DNA of 64,000 bases from assembly GCF_001654495.1 (NCBI RefSeq), contig NZ_CP015849.1, forward strand, positions 1,385,001 through 1,449,000. The letters are read 5' to 3'. The first letter of the stretch is position 1, and each line of letters opens with the position of its first letter. The DNA is from Streptomyces sp. SAT1 (GTDB lineage: Bacteria; Actinomycetota; Actinomycetes; Streptomycetales; Streptomycetaceae). Both the position numbers and the translations under genes were made by a program. Under the pieces are notes generated by a model. That model ran no database searches. It was not told the origin of the DNA and saw only the letters and a list, made by a program, of their open reading frames with translations. Shown here in pieces: positions 17,360 to 25,820 of the stretch.

Positions 17360-17821
17360 ATGGCAGAGCCGAGGATCTTCACCTCCGCCGACGAGCTGAG
17401 GGCGGCGGTGGGCGAGCAGCTGGGGTACACCGACTGGCTGGAGGTCGACCAGAAGCGGATCGACCTGTTCGCCGAGGCGACCGGCGACCACCAGTGGATC
17501 CACGTGGACCCGGAGAAGGCCGCGGCGGGCCCCTTCGGCACGACCATCGCGCACGGCTATCTGACCCTGTCGCTGCTCCCGCTGTTCGGGCCGCAGCTGA
17601 TCCGGGTCGAGGGCGTGAAGATGGGCGTCAACTACGGCACCGAGAAGGTGCGCTTCCCCTCCCCCGTGCCGGTCGGCTCCCGGCTGCGCGCCACGGCGTC
17701 GATCACCGGCGTGCGCGACGTCGAGGGCGGGGTGCAGGTGAGCGTCGCCTTCACCGTGGAGCGCGAGGGCGGCGACAAGCCGGTGTGCGTGGCGGAGTCG
17801 GTCTCCCGCTACTACCTCTGA
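17360..17821 (+). CDS. MaoC-family (R)-specific enoyl-CoA hydratase
   Basis: Hot-dog-fold hydratase/dehydratase of 153 residues acting on enoyl-CoA. The hydratase signature is complete: FAEATGDHQWIHVD (catalytic Asp and His, about residues 38-51), then the loop GTTIAHGYLTLSLLP. The start at ATG 17360 follows a GC-rich leader behind the palindrome. It converges tail-to-tail with the TetR gene (1 bp between stops), and matching palindromes before both suggest one regulon. It is likely part of fatty acid or branched-chain CoA turnover together with the nearby acyl-CoA dehydrogenase. Confidence 0.9.
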   Translation: MAEPRIFTSADELRAAVGEQLGYTDWLEVDQKRIDLFAEATGDHQWIHVDPEKAAAGPFGTTIAHGYLTLSLLPLFGPQLIRVEGVKMGVNYGTEKVRFPSPVPVGSRLRATASITGVRDVEGGVQVSVAFTVEREGGDKPVCVAESVSRYYL

Positions 17822-17822
17822 C

Positions 17823-18464
17823 CTACGGCCGAGCGGCGTCCGGCCGGGCCCTGACCATGCGCAGCACGAGGTCGGCGTAGAGCGCGCCGACCTCCTCCGG
17901 CGTGCGGGGCCCCTCGACGTTGAACCAGCGGGCGACGTCGATGCACAGGGAGAGCACGGCCAGCGTCGTGCCGCGCACGTCCGGGACGTCGAACTCGCCC
18001 GCGGCCACCCCCTCCTCGACGACCGCGCGCACCTCGGCGTCGACCAGGCGGCGCAGCGCGAGGATCTCGGCGCGGGCGTCCGGGCCGAGGGAGTCGAGTT
18101 CGTACTGCACGACGCGCGCGGTGGTGCGCCCGCGTGCGTGCCAGCGGACGAAGGAGCTGACGGCGTCCGCGAGCCGCTCGGTGGCGCTGCCCTCGCGCCG
18201 GGCGGCCGTGCGCAGGATCTCCAGTGCCTTCTCGTGGCCGATGCGGCTGATGCGGTGGAGCAGCTCTTCCTTGGTCTTGTAGTGGATGTAGAGCGCGGCG
18301 GGGCTCATCCCGGCCCGGCCGGCGATGTCGCGGGTCGTCGTCGCGTGGTAGCCCCGCTCGGCGAAGGCCTCCACCGCGGCCACGAGCAGCCGCCGGGCCG
18401 CGTCGGGGGTGACCTCGGCCCACGGCTGCGCGTCCCCGCCGGCCGTCTCCTGCGCCGTACTCAT
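17823..18464 (-). CDS. TetR-family regulator (acyl-CoA metabolism type)
   Basis: Repressor of 213 residues. The helix-turn-helix region ATTTRDIAGRAGMSPAALYIHYKTKEELL (about 40-68) is very well preserved. The C-terminal domain (VQYELDSLGPDARAEI, FDVPDVRGTTLAVLSLCIDVARWF) is of the type found beside acyl-CoA genes. The palindrome at 18513-18528 lies about 50 bp upstream of its start and matches the one before maoC, so autoregulation and control of maoC are likely. The adjoining SoxR gene is probably unrelated. Confidence 0.87.
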   Translation of the reverse strand: MSTAQETAGGDAQPWAEVTPDAARRLLVAAVEAFAERGYHATTTRDIAGRAGMSPAALYIHYKTKEELLHRISRIGHEKALEILRTAARREGSATERLADAVSSFVRWHARGRTTARVVQYELDSLGPDARAEILALRRLVDAEVRAVVEEGVAAGEFDVPDVRGTTLAVLSLCIDVARWFNVEGPRTPEEVGALYADLVLRMVRARPDAARP

Positions 18465-18512
18465 CGCTCGTTCGCCCCTCTCTGCGTCAAGGGGTCCACC
18501 ATACCGCCGAAG

Positions 18513-18528
18513 CTGAGCGGGCGCTTAG
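18513..18528. promoter_or_regulatory. Palindrome CTGAGCG-N2-CGCTTAG before TetR
   Basis: Same architecture as 17307-17322, with one mismatch between arms. It sits upstream of the TetR start at 18464, the expected place for an autoregulatory operator. Confidence 0.55.
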
Positions 18529-18550
18529 CGTCCCCGGTGGGGGCGGTTGC

Positions 18551-18582
18551 GGCCGGGCCCCGGAGCGGGCCGGGGCCCGGCC
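18551..18582. terminator. 13-bp GC stem-loop after the YiaAB gene
   Basis: GGCCGGGCCCCGG and its reverse complement flank a 6-base loop, two bases after the YiaAB stop (gene on the minus strand). No U-tract is needed in Streptomyces-type terminators. It also separates that gene from the TetR promoter. Confidence 0.6.
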
Positions 18583-18584
18583 GG

Positions 18585-18872
18585 TCAGATCTTCTCGAAG
18601 GGGTCGTGCTCGGAGAGCAGCCTGTCCAGCCGGGCCTGGTCGACTCTGCTGACGATCTGCCCGGCCTCCTGCCGGTCCCGGATCACCTTGGCGAGGGTGA
18701 AGGCGGAGGTGACGAGGTAGAGGACGGCGATGGCGAGGAAGGACCGCACCCAGGCGTTGGCGTCCAGCCGGAAGATGCCGATGGCGGTGGCCGCCATGGC
18801 GATGGCGAAGGAGGCGACGGCCTGGCCGTAGAAGGCGGCCGTGTTCTGGTGCTTGACCGGTGTGTCACTCAT
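18585..18872 (-). CDS. YiaAB-domain inner membrane protein
   Basis: Small membrane protein of 95 residues with two hydrophobic helices (AVASFAIAMAATAIGIFRL and VRSFLAIAVLYLVTSAFTLAKVIRD), the two-helix YiaA/YiaB fold. A soluble C-terminal tail of about 30 residues ends in DPFEKI. Function unknown in this family. The start MSDTPVKHQ at 18872 is preferred over an in-frame ATG 12 codons upstream, which would extend into the inverted repeat. Confidence 0.83.
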   Translation of the reverse strand: MSDTPVKHQNTAAFYGQAVASFAIAMAATAIGIFRLDANAWVRSFLAIAVLYLVTSAFTLAKVIRDRQEAGQIVSRVDQARLDRLLSEHDPFEKI

Positions 18873-18887
18873 GCGGCCCAGCATCCG

Positions 18888-18911
18888 CGGATGTGGCCGC
18901 CGCCACATCCG
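18888..18911. promoter_or_regulatory. Perfect 10-bp inverted repeat upstream of the YiaAB gene
   Basis: CGGATGTGGC, a 4-base loop, and its reverse complement, 16 bp before the YiaAB start. It could be an operator, or a terminator for the acyl-CoA dehydrogenase transcript that reads toward it. The position allows either. Confidence 0.4.
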
Positions 18912-19055
18912 TCGACGTACTCAGACGCGTACTCAGACGCCCGTGCGGACGGGCCGCGGAAGCCCTCGCGGCCGGGTCCCGGGTCCCGGAGCCCGCGCGG
19001 CCGGGTCCCGGCACCAGGCCCGGCCGGGCGCCCCGGAAGCCCGCACGACCGGGCC

Positions 19056-20207
19056 TCAGAAGGCCGAGACGCCCGTCAGCGCCCGTCCGATGACCAGCTT
19101 CTGGATCTGGCTCGTGCCCTCGTAGAGGGTCATCACCCGGGCGTCGCGCAGCAGTTTGCCCACCGGGTACTCGTCGATGTAGCCGTAGCCGCCGAAGACC
19201 TGGAGGGCGTTGTTGGCCGCGCGCACGGCGGCCTCCGAGGCGAACAGCTTCGCCTTGGACGACTCGACGGCGAACGGCTGCCCGCGGTCGACGAGGTCGG
19301 CGACCCGCCAGGTCAGCAGCCGGGCGGCGTCCACGTCCACGGCGATGTCGCTGATCAGCTCCTGGACGAGCTGGTGGCGGGCGATGGGCTTGCCGAACTG
19401 CTCGCGCTCGCCCGCGTACCGCACGGCCGCGTCGAGGGCGGCCTGCGCGATGCCGACGCAGCCCGCGGCCACGGACATCCGCCCCTTGGCCAGCGCCGAC
19501 ATCGCGACCGAGAAGCCCTTGCCCTCCTCGCCCAGCAGGGCGGAGGCGGGGACGCGCACGCCCTCCAGGACCAGTTCGGCGGTGGCCTGGCCGCGCAGCC
19601 CGAGCTTGCCGTGCACGGTGCGGCGGGTCAGGCCCGGGGTGTCGGTGGGCACCAGGAAGGCGGAGACGCCCTTGTGGCCGGGGGCGTCGGTGGAGCGGGC
19701 GAACAGCAGCACGACGTCGGCCCAGGTGCCGTTGGTGATGAACATCTTCGCGCCGTCGAGGACGAAGTCGTCGCCGTCGCGCACGGCCCGGGTGGTGAGG
19801 CTGCCCGCGTCGGAGCCGGTGCCGGGCTCGGTGAGGCCGAAGCAGCCGACGTACGCGCCGGAGGTCAGGCCCGGCAGCCAGCGCCGCTTCTGCTCCGCGT
19901 CGCCCCAGGCGGCGATCGTCTTGGCGACCAGGCCGAGCGAGACGGAGACGATGCCGCGCACGGAGGAGTCGCCGCGGCCCAGCTCCTCGGTGACCAGGCA
20001 GTACGCGAGGTGGTCGCCGCCCGAGCCGCCGTACTCCTCGTCGATGGTCAGCCCGAGGAAGCCGACCTCGCCGAGCTTCTTCACGATGCCCCGGTCCACC
20101 TCCTCGGCGCGGTCCCAGGCGACGACGTGAGGGGCGATCTCCCGTGCGACGAAGTCCCGGGCGAGCTGCCGTACCGCTGTCTGCTCCTCGCTGAGCCCGA
20201 GATGCAT
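19056..20207 (-). CDS. Acyl-CoA dehydrogenase
   Basis: FAD enzyme of 383 residues that introduces the alpha-beta double bond into acyl-CoA. Signatures: EEYGGSGGDHLAYCLVTEELGR, the FAD-binding CFGLTEPGTGSDAGSL, KMFITNGTWADVVLLFAR, and a C-terminal TLYEGTSQIQKLVIGRAL in which Glu363 is the likely catalytic base. Length is standard. It is divergent from a TetR gene, and the AT-rich intergenic region contains an AAATTA-N7-TAGTTT palindrome. The same operator type stands before the aldehyde/alcohol dehydrogenase operon 5.5 kb away, suggesting joint control. Confidence 0.92.
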   Translation of the reverse strand: MHLGLSEEQTAVRQLARDFVAREIAPHVVAWDRAEEVDRGIVKKLGEVGFLGLTIDEEYGGSGGDHLAYCLVTEELGRGDSSVRGIVSVSLGLVAKTIAAWGDAEQKRRWLPGLTSGAYVGCFGLTEPGTGSDAGSLTTRAVRDGDDFVLDGAKMFITNGTWADVVLLFARSTDAPGHKGVSAFLVPTDTPGLTRRTVHGKLGLRGQATAELVLEGVRVPASALLGEEGKGFSVAMSALAKGRMSVAAGCVGIAQAALDAAVRYAGEREQFGKPIARHQLVQELISDIAVDVDAARLLTWRVADLVDRGQPFAVESSKAKLFASEAAVRAANNALQVFGGYGYIDEYPVGKLLRDARVMTLYEGTSQIQKLVIGRALTGVSAF

Positions 20208-20275
20208 GACGGATCACCCCACAGATGCCGGATCCCGGGCCTGCGACGACCCTGGACCTTGAAAGCCGAACAATT

Positions 20276-20294
20276 AAATTACCACTGCTAGTTT
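20276..20294. promoter_or_regulatory. Candidate TetR operator AAATTA-N7-TAGTTT
   Basis: A 19-bp palindrome (one mismatch between the 6-bp arms) in the AT-rich gap between the acyl-CoA dehydrogenase and the divergent TetR gene, 27 bp from the TetR start. The same pattern with perfect arms occurs at 25821-25839. Confidence 0.6.
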
Positions 20295-20320
20295 TAGTCC
20301 GCAGCCCTACTATGTGCGCC

Positions 20321-20962
20321 ATGGCCCGACCGCGCAAGCCCCTCCTCAGCACCGACCGCATCGTCGCGACGGCGCGGGAGCTGGTGGACGCGGAGGGCCT
20401 GGCCGCCGTCTCCACCCGCCGGCTCGCGGCCGAACTGGGCGTCAGCGGCCCCTCGCTCTACAACCACTTCCGCACCAAGGACGAGATCCTGGAGGCGGTC
20501 GCGGACTCGGTCAGCGCCCAGGTCGACCTGTCGATGTTCGAGGACGGGCGCGACTGGCGCACCGCGCTGCACGACTGGGCCGTCTCCTACCGGGCCGCCC
20601 TGCGCGCGCACCCCAACATCGTCCCGGTCCTCGCGCACGGCCCCGGCCGCCGCCCGGCCGCGCTGCGCCTGGCCGACGCCGTCTACGGGGCGATGGTCGA
20701 CGCGGGCTGGCCGCCCGCGCAGGCCACCTCGGTCGGCGCGCTGATGCGCTACTTCGTCATGGGCTCCGCGCTCGGCTCCTTCGCCGCCGGTTTCCCGGAC
20801 GACGCGGGCGCCTACGACCCCGCCGACTACCCCCACCTCGGCCAGGCCCATCTGCTCGCCGAGCAGCAGGAGAAGATCGACGAACGCGCCTTCGAGACCG
20901 GGCTCGCGGCCCTGCTGGACGGGCTGGCGCACCAGTACGAGCAGGCCCGCGCCGAGGCGTAG
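20321..20962 (+). CDS. TetR-family regulator facing acyl-CoA dehydrogenase
   Basis: Repressor of 213 residues. HTH: VSTRRLAAELGVSGPSLYNHFRTKDEILEAVAD (about 28-60). The C-terminal region with HPNIVPVLAHGPGRRPAALRLADAVY resembles the TetR_C domain of regulators that bind hydrophobic ligands. ATG 20321 (MARPRKP) is the usual family start; an ATG three codons upstream is also possible. It most likely binds the palindrome at 20276-20294 and, by sequence match, also 25821-25839. Confidence 0.87.
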   Translation: MARPRKPLLSTDRIVATARELVDAEGLAAVSTRRLAAELGVSGPSLYNHFRTKDEILEAVADSVSAQVDLSMFEDGRDWRTALHDWAVSYRAALRAHPNIVPVLAHGPGRRPAALRLADAVYGAMVDAGWPPAQATSVGALMRYFVMGSALGSFAAGFPDDAGAYDPADYPHLGQAHLLAEQQEKIDERAFETGLAALLDGLAHQYEQARAEA

Positions 20963-21018
20963 CGCCCGCGGCCACACTTCGGCGCCCGCCGAACCGTCCG
21001 TACCCCATCCTGGGACGC

Positions 21019-21828
21019 ATGACCCCCAAGGATCCGCAGGCACCCGCGCTGGCGGCGCTCGCCGGGCTGATCGCCGACGAGAGCCGCGCCGCCTGTCTGC
21101 TGGCGCTGCTCGACGGACGGGCCTGGACGGCCGGTGAGCTGGCCCGGCGCGCGGGCGTGGCCGCCTCCACGCTCAGCGCGCATCTGGACCGGCTCGTCGC
21201 GGGCGGCCTGCTCGCCCAGGAGCGGCAGGGCCGCCACCGGTACGTCCGCCTCGCCGACGCGCGGGCGGCCCAGCTGGTGGAGGACCTGGCCGCGCGGGCG
21301 GCGCCCGCGGCCCGCCGTCCGCGCACCCTGCGCGAGGCGGGCGCCGGTTCCGCGATGGCCCGGGGCCGCACCTGCTACGACCATCTCGCCGGGCGCCTCG
21401 GCATCGCGGTGACGGACGCGCTGACCGCGCGCGGCCTGCTGCGGGCGGACGCCGGCGCGGGCACCGGCGGTACGGCCCCGGGCAGTACGGGCTCCGGTGG
21501 CACGGGGACGGGTGGCACGAGGTCCGGCGGTACGGGGTCCGGCGGTACGGGCACCGGGTTCGCGCTCACGGACGCGGGGCTGGGGTGGTTCGCCTCGGCG
21601 GGCATCGCGCTGGACCGGCGGGGGCGGCGCCCGCTCGCCCGCGCCTGCCTGGACTGGACGGAGCGCCGCCCCCATCTGGCGGGCGCGGCGGGCGCCGCCC
21701 TGTGCCGGCACGCCCTGGACACCGGCTGGTGCGAGCGCATCGGCTCGGAGCGCGCCGTACGGGTCACCCCGGCCGGCGCCGCCGCCCTGTCCGGACTGCT
21801 CGGCATCGAGCACACGGCACTGGCCTGA
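21019..21828 (+). CDS. ArsR-type winged-helix regulator with GT-rich repeat insert
   Basis: Transcriptional regulator of 269 residues, twice the size of a plain ArsR protein. The N-terminal winged helix is clear (GRAWTAGELARRAGVAASTLSAHLDRLVAGGLLAQERQGRHRYVRLAD, about 34-80). A C-terminal domain (SAMARGRTCYDHLAGRLGIAVTDALTARGLL... GIALDRRGRRPLARACLDWTERRPHLAGAAGAALC) follows and is typical of a Streptomyces subgroup. Between them, six 15-bp DNA repeats (21460-21549) encode a flexible GSGGT-like linker. The EamA exporter gene follows 72 bp downstream on the same strand; control of that exporter is likely but inferred. Confidence 0.85.
   Translation: MTPKDPQAPALAALAGLIADESRAACLLALLDGRAWTAGELARRAGVAASTLSAHLDRLVAGGLLAQERQGRHRYVRLADARAAQLVEDLAARAAPAARRPRTLREAGAGSAMARGRTCYDHLAGRLGIAVTDALTARGLLRADAGAGTGGTAPGSTGSGGTGTGGTRSGGTGSGGTGTGFALTDAGLGWFASAGIALDRRGRRPLARACLDWTERRPHLAGAAGAALCRHALDTGWCERIGSERAVRVTPAGAAALSGLLGIEHTALA
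21460..21549 (+). repeat. Six 15-bp repeats inside the ArsR gene
   Basis: Six degenerate units, consensus GGGTCCGGCGGTACG, in frame, each encoding five residues of the type GSGGT or GTGGT. Units five and six are almost identical, suggesting recent slippage. Copy number may vary between strains. Confidence 0.85.
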
Positions 21829-21900
21829 CGGCCGGCCGGCGGACTCCGTGTCCGGAATCCGCGAGCTTTCCCTTTCCCTCCCCGCCTAGCCTCCGGAGAC

Positions 21901-22890
21901 ATGATGCGTGAACACCAGGTCCTGACCCCGTCCCGACTGGCGGCCGGTGCCGCCGCGGTCACCGTGGTGCTGTGGGCCTCCGCCTTCGTCTCGATCCGCA
22001 GCGCGGGAGCCGCGTACTCGCCCGGGGCGCTGGCGCTCGGACGCCTGCTGGCCGGAGCCGTGGCGCTGGGGGCGCTGTGCCTGGTGCGGCGGGAGGGGTG
22101 GCCGCCGCGGGAGGCGTGGCGCGGGATCGCGCTGTCGGGTCTGCTGTGGTTCGGCTTCTACATGGTGGCGCTCAACTGGGGTGAGCAGCGGGTGGACGCC
22201 GGGACGGCCGCCCTGGTGGTGAATGTCGGCCCGCTGCTGATCGCCCTGCTCGGCGCGCGGCTGCTGGGCGACCGGATGCCGCCGCGGCTGCTGGCGGGCA
22301 TGGGGGTGTCGTTCGCCGGCGCGGTGACGGTGGGGCTCTCGATGTCCGGGGCGGGCGGTTCCTCGGTGGTGGGCGTGGTGCTGTGCCTGCTCGCGGCCGT
22401 CGGTTACGCCTTCGGGGTCGTCGCGCAGAAGCCCGCGCTGGGCCGGGCGAGCGTCCTCCAGGTGACCACCTTCGGGTGCCTGGTCGGCGCGGTGGCGTGT
22501 CTGCCGTTCGCCGGGCAGCTCGTCCACGAGGCGGCCCGCGCGCCGCTGACCGCCACGCTCAACGTGGTCTATCTCGGCCTGTTCCCGACCGCCCTCGCCT
22601 TCACCACCTGGGCGTACGCCCTCGCCCGGACGAGCGCGACCCGGATGGGCGCGACCACGTACGCCGTGCCCGCGCTGGTGGTGCTGATGTCGTGGCTGGT
22701 GCTGGGCGAGGTGCCCGGACTGCTGACGCTGGGCGGCGGGGTGCTGTGCCTGGCGGGTGTGGCGGTGTCCCGCTCGCGCCCGCGGAGGCGGCCGGCGGCG
22801 GAGTCCCTGCCGGAGGCGGACCGGGCGGAGGCGGACAGGCCGGAGGCGGACGCGGGGACGGCCCGGCCGCGTCCCGAGCAGGTGCGCTGA
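21901..22890 (+). CDS. EamA-family DMT exporter
   Basis: Ten-helix membrane transporter of 329 residues. EamA halves are clear: VTVVLWASAFVSIRSAGAAYSPGALALGRLLAGAVALGAL in the first and LNVVYLGLFPTALAFTTWAYALARTSATRMGATTYAVPALVVLMSWLVLGEVP in the second. The C-terminal 40 residues are a soluble acidic/Pro tail with repeated PEADRAEADRPEAD. Metabolite or amino acid export is the usual role. It sits directly behind the ArsR-type regulator, probably its regulator. A TAGCCT hexamer 14 bp before the ATG suggests a very short leader. Confidence 0.87.
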   Translation: MMREHQVLTPSRLAAGAAAVTVVLWASAFVSIRSAGAAYSPGALALGRLLAGAVALGALCLVRREGWPPREAWRGIALSGLLWFGFYMVALNWGEQRVDAGTAALVVNVGPLLIALLGARLLGDRMPPRLLAGMGVSFAGAVTVGLSMSGAGGSSVVGVVLCLLAAVGYAFGVVAQKPALGRASVLQVTTFGCLVGAVACLPFAGQLVHEAARAPLTATLNVVYLGLFPTALAFTTWAYALARTSATRMGATTYAVPALVVLMSWLVLGEVPGLLTLGGGVLCLAGVAVSRSRPRRRPAAESLPEADRAEADRPEADAGTARPRPEQVR

Positions 22891-23255
22891 GCGGGCGGCC
22901 GGCGCGGGGACGCGGGCGGCGGCGGTCCGGTGTGTACTCGGGCGCCGGGTGCCGCACCTCGCGCCCACCGGGGCCCACACGGCCCACCGTGAGCGCCCGG
23001 GGCCGCGCCGGGACGGCGGAGTCGGCGACCGCGGCCCGAGCGGATGCTCGGCGCGAGCGGCCGCACGGGCTGCGGCGGGAACGGGCAGCGGCGAGGGCGG
23101 GGGCGGGCTGCGGCGGGGGTGGGCAGCGGCGATCCGGCGCCCTCGCCGCCGGGCGCACCGGCCCCGCCGCGAGCCCACCGGGTCCTGCGGCGAACGCGCC
23201 CGGGTTCCGCGCCGGACGGCGCAGGTATGGCCCGACGCCCGCGGCTCCCCCGGCG
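22891..23255. repeat. Gene-free 365 bp with a 29-bp imperfect direct repeat
   Basis: Between two convergent genes. No gene supported. Two copies of a 29-bp G-rich unit (CGGGCTGCGGCGGG... GGGCAGCGGCGA) lie at 23066-23094 and 23104-23132 with a 38-bp period. No perfect terminator hairpin is seen. Confidence 0.5.
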
Positions 23256-24338
23256 TCAGAACACCACCAGGGCCCGGCCGCCCTTCCCCGCGCGCATGTT
23301 CTCGAAGGCGGCCGGGATGCCGTCCAGGGCGATCCGCTCGGTGACCAGGGCGTCCAGGTCCAGGCGGCCGGCGCGGACGTGGGCGGCGAGTACGGGCAGG
23401 TCCTCGGCCGGGTTCGCGTTGCCGTAGACGCAGCCGGAGAGGGTGCGGCCCCAGTGGAAGATCTCCAGGGCGTTGAAGGTGACCCGCTGGTCCTTGCCGC
23501 CGATGCCGACGACCGTGGTCCGGCCGCCGCGGCGGGTGGACTCCCAGGCGGCGCGGATGGAGACGGCGCGGCCCGCGCACTCCACGGAGACGTCGACGCC
23601 CTGGCCGCCGGTGAGGGCGCGGATCTCGCGCGGGGTGTTCTCGGAGGCGACGACGTAGTCGGTGGCGCCCGCCCGGCGGGCCAGTTCCTCCTTCGCCGGG
23701 CTGACGTCGACGGCGACGATCCGCCCGGCGCCCGCGATCCGGGCGGCCTGGAGGGTGGCGAGTCCGACGCCGCCCGCGCCGAAGACGGCCACCGTCTCCC
23801 CGGCGCGCACTCGGGCGGAGTGGTGGACCGCGCCGTAGCCGGTGAGGACGGCGCAGCCGAGCAGGGCGGCGTCGGCGAGCGGGACGCCGTCGGGCAGCGG
23901 CAGGACGCAGGAGGCGGCGACGACCGTCTCCTCGGCGAACGCGGCGACGTTCAGACCGGGGTGCAGGTCGGTGCCGCCGGTGGTGCGGGCGTAGACGTCG
24001 GCGGCGCCGCGGAGGGCGTCGGCGCACAGCCAGACCTCGCCGAGACCGCAGGCGTGGCAGGCGCCGCAGGACGGCGCCCAGTTGAGGACGACGGCGTCGC
24101 CCGGCGCGACATGGGTGACCTCCTCGCCGACAGCGAGCACGGTGCCCGCGCCCTCGTGGCCGAGGACCGCGGGGACCGGGACGCGCATGGTGCCGTCGGT
24201 CAGGGACAGGTCGGAGTGGCAGACCCCGGCGGCGGCGAGCCGGACGCGGACCTGTCCGGGGCCGGGTTCGGGCAGGTCGATGCCGGTGATCTCCAGCGGT
24301 GAGCCGATGGCGGGCAGGACGGCGGCACGTACGGCCAT
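23256..24338 (-). CDS. Zinc-dependent alcohol dehydrogenase (class III-like)
   Basis: MDR-type NAD-dependent dehydrogenase of 360 residues. The catalytic zinc site is at Cys40 (GVCHSD) with GHEGAGTV at 60-67. The structural zinc site CxxCxxCx7C uses Cys91, 94, 97 and 105. The Rossmann motif is VFGAGGVGLATLQAAR. The sequence fits mycothiol- or aldehyde-linked medium-chain alcohol dehydrogenases. It follows the aldehyde dehydrogenase gene by 14 bp, so the pair can carry an alcohol through aldehyde to acid. The frame stays open far upstream through the ALDH gene, but that stretch is a non-coding shadow; the ATG at 24336-24338 is the start. Confidence 0.9.
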   Translation of the reverse strand: MAVRAAVLPAIGSPLEITGIDLPEPGPGQVRVRLAAAGVCHSDLSLTDGTMRVPVPAVLGHEGAGTVLAVGEEVTHVAPGDAVVLNWAPSCGACHACGLGEVWLCADALRGAADVYARTTGGTDLHPGLNVAAFAEETVVAASCVLPLPDGVPLADAALLGCAVLTGYGAVHHSARVRAGETVAVFGAGGVGLATLQAARIAGAGRIVAVDVSPAKEELARRAGATDYVVASENTPREIRALTGGQGVDVSVECAGRAVSIRAAWESTRRGGRTTVVGIGGKDQRVTFNALEIFHWGRTLSGCVYGNANPAEDLPVLAAHVRAGRLDLDALVTERIALDGIPAAFENMRAGKGGRALVVF

Positions 24339-24352
24339 GGCGCGTGACTCCC

Positions 24353-25741
24353 TTAGAACTGGAGGGACTTGGTCTGAAGGTACTCGGTGAGCCCGTGCGC
24401 GCCGAGTTCCCGCCCGACCCCGGACTGCTTGTAACCGCCGAAGGGGGCCAGCGGGTTGAAGCGCCCGCCGTTGATGTCGACCTGGCCGGTGTCCATGCGG
24501 CGGGCGAAGGCGACCGCCTCGGCCTCCTCGGCCGCCCAGACCGCTCCGGCGAGTCCGTAGACCGTGCCGTTGGCGATGCGCAGGGCGTCCTCCTCGTCCT
24601 CGTAGCGCAGGACCGAGAGGACCGGGCCGAAGATCTCCTCCTGGGCGATGGTCATGCCGGGGGCGACGTCGGCGAAGACGGTGGGGCTGACGTAGTAGCC
24701 GTGCTCGCGGGGCGCCTCGGGGCCGCCGGCCACCAGGCGCGCGCCCTCGGCGACGCCGCGCTCGATGTAGCCGCGGACCCGGTCGCGCTGCCGGGCGTTG
24801 ACGAGGGGGCCGATGCGGTCGGCGTACTTGGCGGCGGCAGCGGCGGCGAGGGCGACCGCCTCGTCGTACCGGTCGCGGTGGACGAGCATGCGGGTCCAGG
24901 CGCTGCACGTCTGGCCGGAGTTGGACATGACGTTGGCGACGCCGACGTGCACCGCCTTGGCGAGATCGGCGCCGGGCAGGATGACGTTGGCGGACTTGCC
25001 GCCCAGTTCCAGGGCGACCCGCTTGACGGCGGCGCCCGCCGTGGCGCCGATCCGCCGGCCCACGGCCGTGGAGCCGGTGAAGGAGACGAGGTCGACGCCG
25101 GGGTGTTCGGCCAGGGCCTGTCCGGCGACCGGGCCGAGCCCGGTGACCAGGTTGAAGACACCGGCCGGGAATCCGGCCTCGTCGACGGCCTCGGCGAAGA
25201 GCTGGGCGGTGAGCGGGGTGTCCTCGGCGGGCTTGAGGACGAGGGTGCAGCCCGCGGCCAGGGCGGGGGCTGCCTTGGCGACGATCTGGTGCAGCGGGTA
25301 GTTCCAGGGCGTGATGGCGCCGACCACGCCGGCGGGCTCGTGCAGGACGGTGGAGTTGCCCGTCCGCTCCTCGAAGGCGTAGGTGGCGGCGAGGTCGGCG
25401 TAGGAGGCGGCGACCGCGAGGGGCAGGCCCGCGTGGACCGACCGGGCGAACTGCTCGGGGGCGCCCAGTTCGGTGGTGACGGTCTCGGCGATCTCGTCCT
25501 TGCGGGCGGTGAGGACGTCGCGCAGGGCGGCCAGGCGGGCGGCGCGTTCGGCGGGCGGGGTCGCGGCCCAGCCGGGGAAGGCGGCGCGGGCGGCGCGCAC
25601 CGCCGCGTCGACGTCCTCGGCGGTGCCCGCGGGGACGGTGGCGACGACCTGCTCGTCGGCCGGGTTCACCACCTCGATGGCGTCGCGGTCGGGGGCGGGG
25701 CGCCAGGCGCCGCCGATGTACATGCCGTCGTGTGCCTTCAT
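24353..25741 (-). CDS. NAD(P)-dependent aldehyde dehydrogenase
   Basis: ALDH-superfamily enzyme of 462 residues. Key elements: TPWNYPLHQIVAKAAPALAAGCTLVLKPAEDTPLTA, the FTGSTAVGRRIG cofactor loop, catalytic Glu245 in ELGGKSANVI, and nucleophile Cys279 in SNSGQTCSAWTRMLV. It is slightly short at the N-terminus but complete. GGAGGAGC precedes the ATG at 25739-25741. It is the first gene of the operon with the zinc alcohol dehydrogenase. A perfect AAACTA-N7-TAGTTT palindrome lies 80 bp upstream. Confidence 0.92.
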   Translation of the reverse strand: MKAHDGMYIGGAWRPAPDRDAIEVVNPADEQVVATVPAGTAEDVDAAVRAARAAFPGWAATPPAERAARLAALRDVLTARKDEIAETVTTELGAPEQFARSVHAGLPLAVAASYADLAATYAFEERTGNSTVLHEPAGVVGAITPWNYPLHQIVAKAAPALAAGCTLVLKPAEDTPLTAQLFAEAVDEAGFPAGVFNLVTGLGPVAGQALAEHPGVDLVSFTGSTAVGRRIGATAGAAVKRVALELGGKSANVILPGADLAKAVHVGVANVMSNSGQTCSAWTRMLVHRDRYDEAVALAAAAAAKYADRIGPLVNARQRDRVRGYIERGVAEGARLVAGGPEAPREHGYYVSPTVFADVAPGMTIAQEEIFGPVLSVLRYEDEEDALRIANGTVYGLAGAVWAAEEAEAVAFARRMDTGQVDINGGRFNPLAPFGGYKQSGVGRELGAHGLTEYLQTKSLQF

Positions 25742-25820
25742 GGTGCTCCTCCGGGGCGGGGGCGTCGGCCGCGTCGGCGCGCGGTCCACGGGGGGTGCGG
25801 GCCGGGCTCGGCCGATCCAT

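Noticed and set aside
16747..17360. SoxR box next to soxR
   Set aside because: No CCTCAAG-N5-CTTGAGG-like sequence is seen; the palindrome at 17307 has another pattern that matches the TetR gene instead.
23256..25820. An 854-codon frame that looks like an ALDH-ADH fusion
   Set aside because: The upstream part is an Arg/Pro-rich shadow of the ALDH gene in another frame; both enzymes have own starts and ribosome sites.
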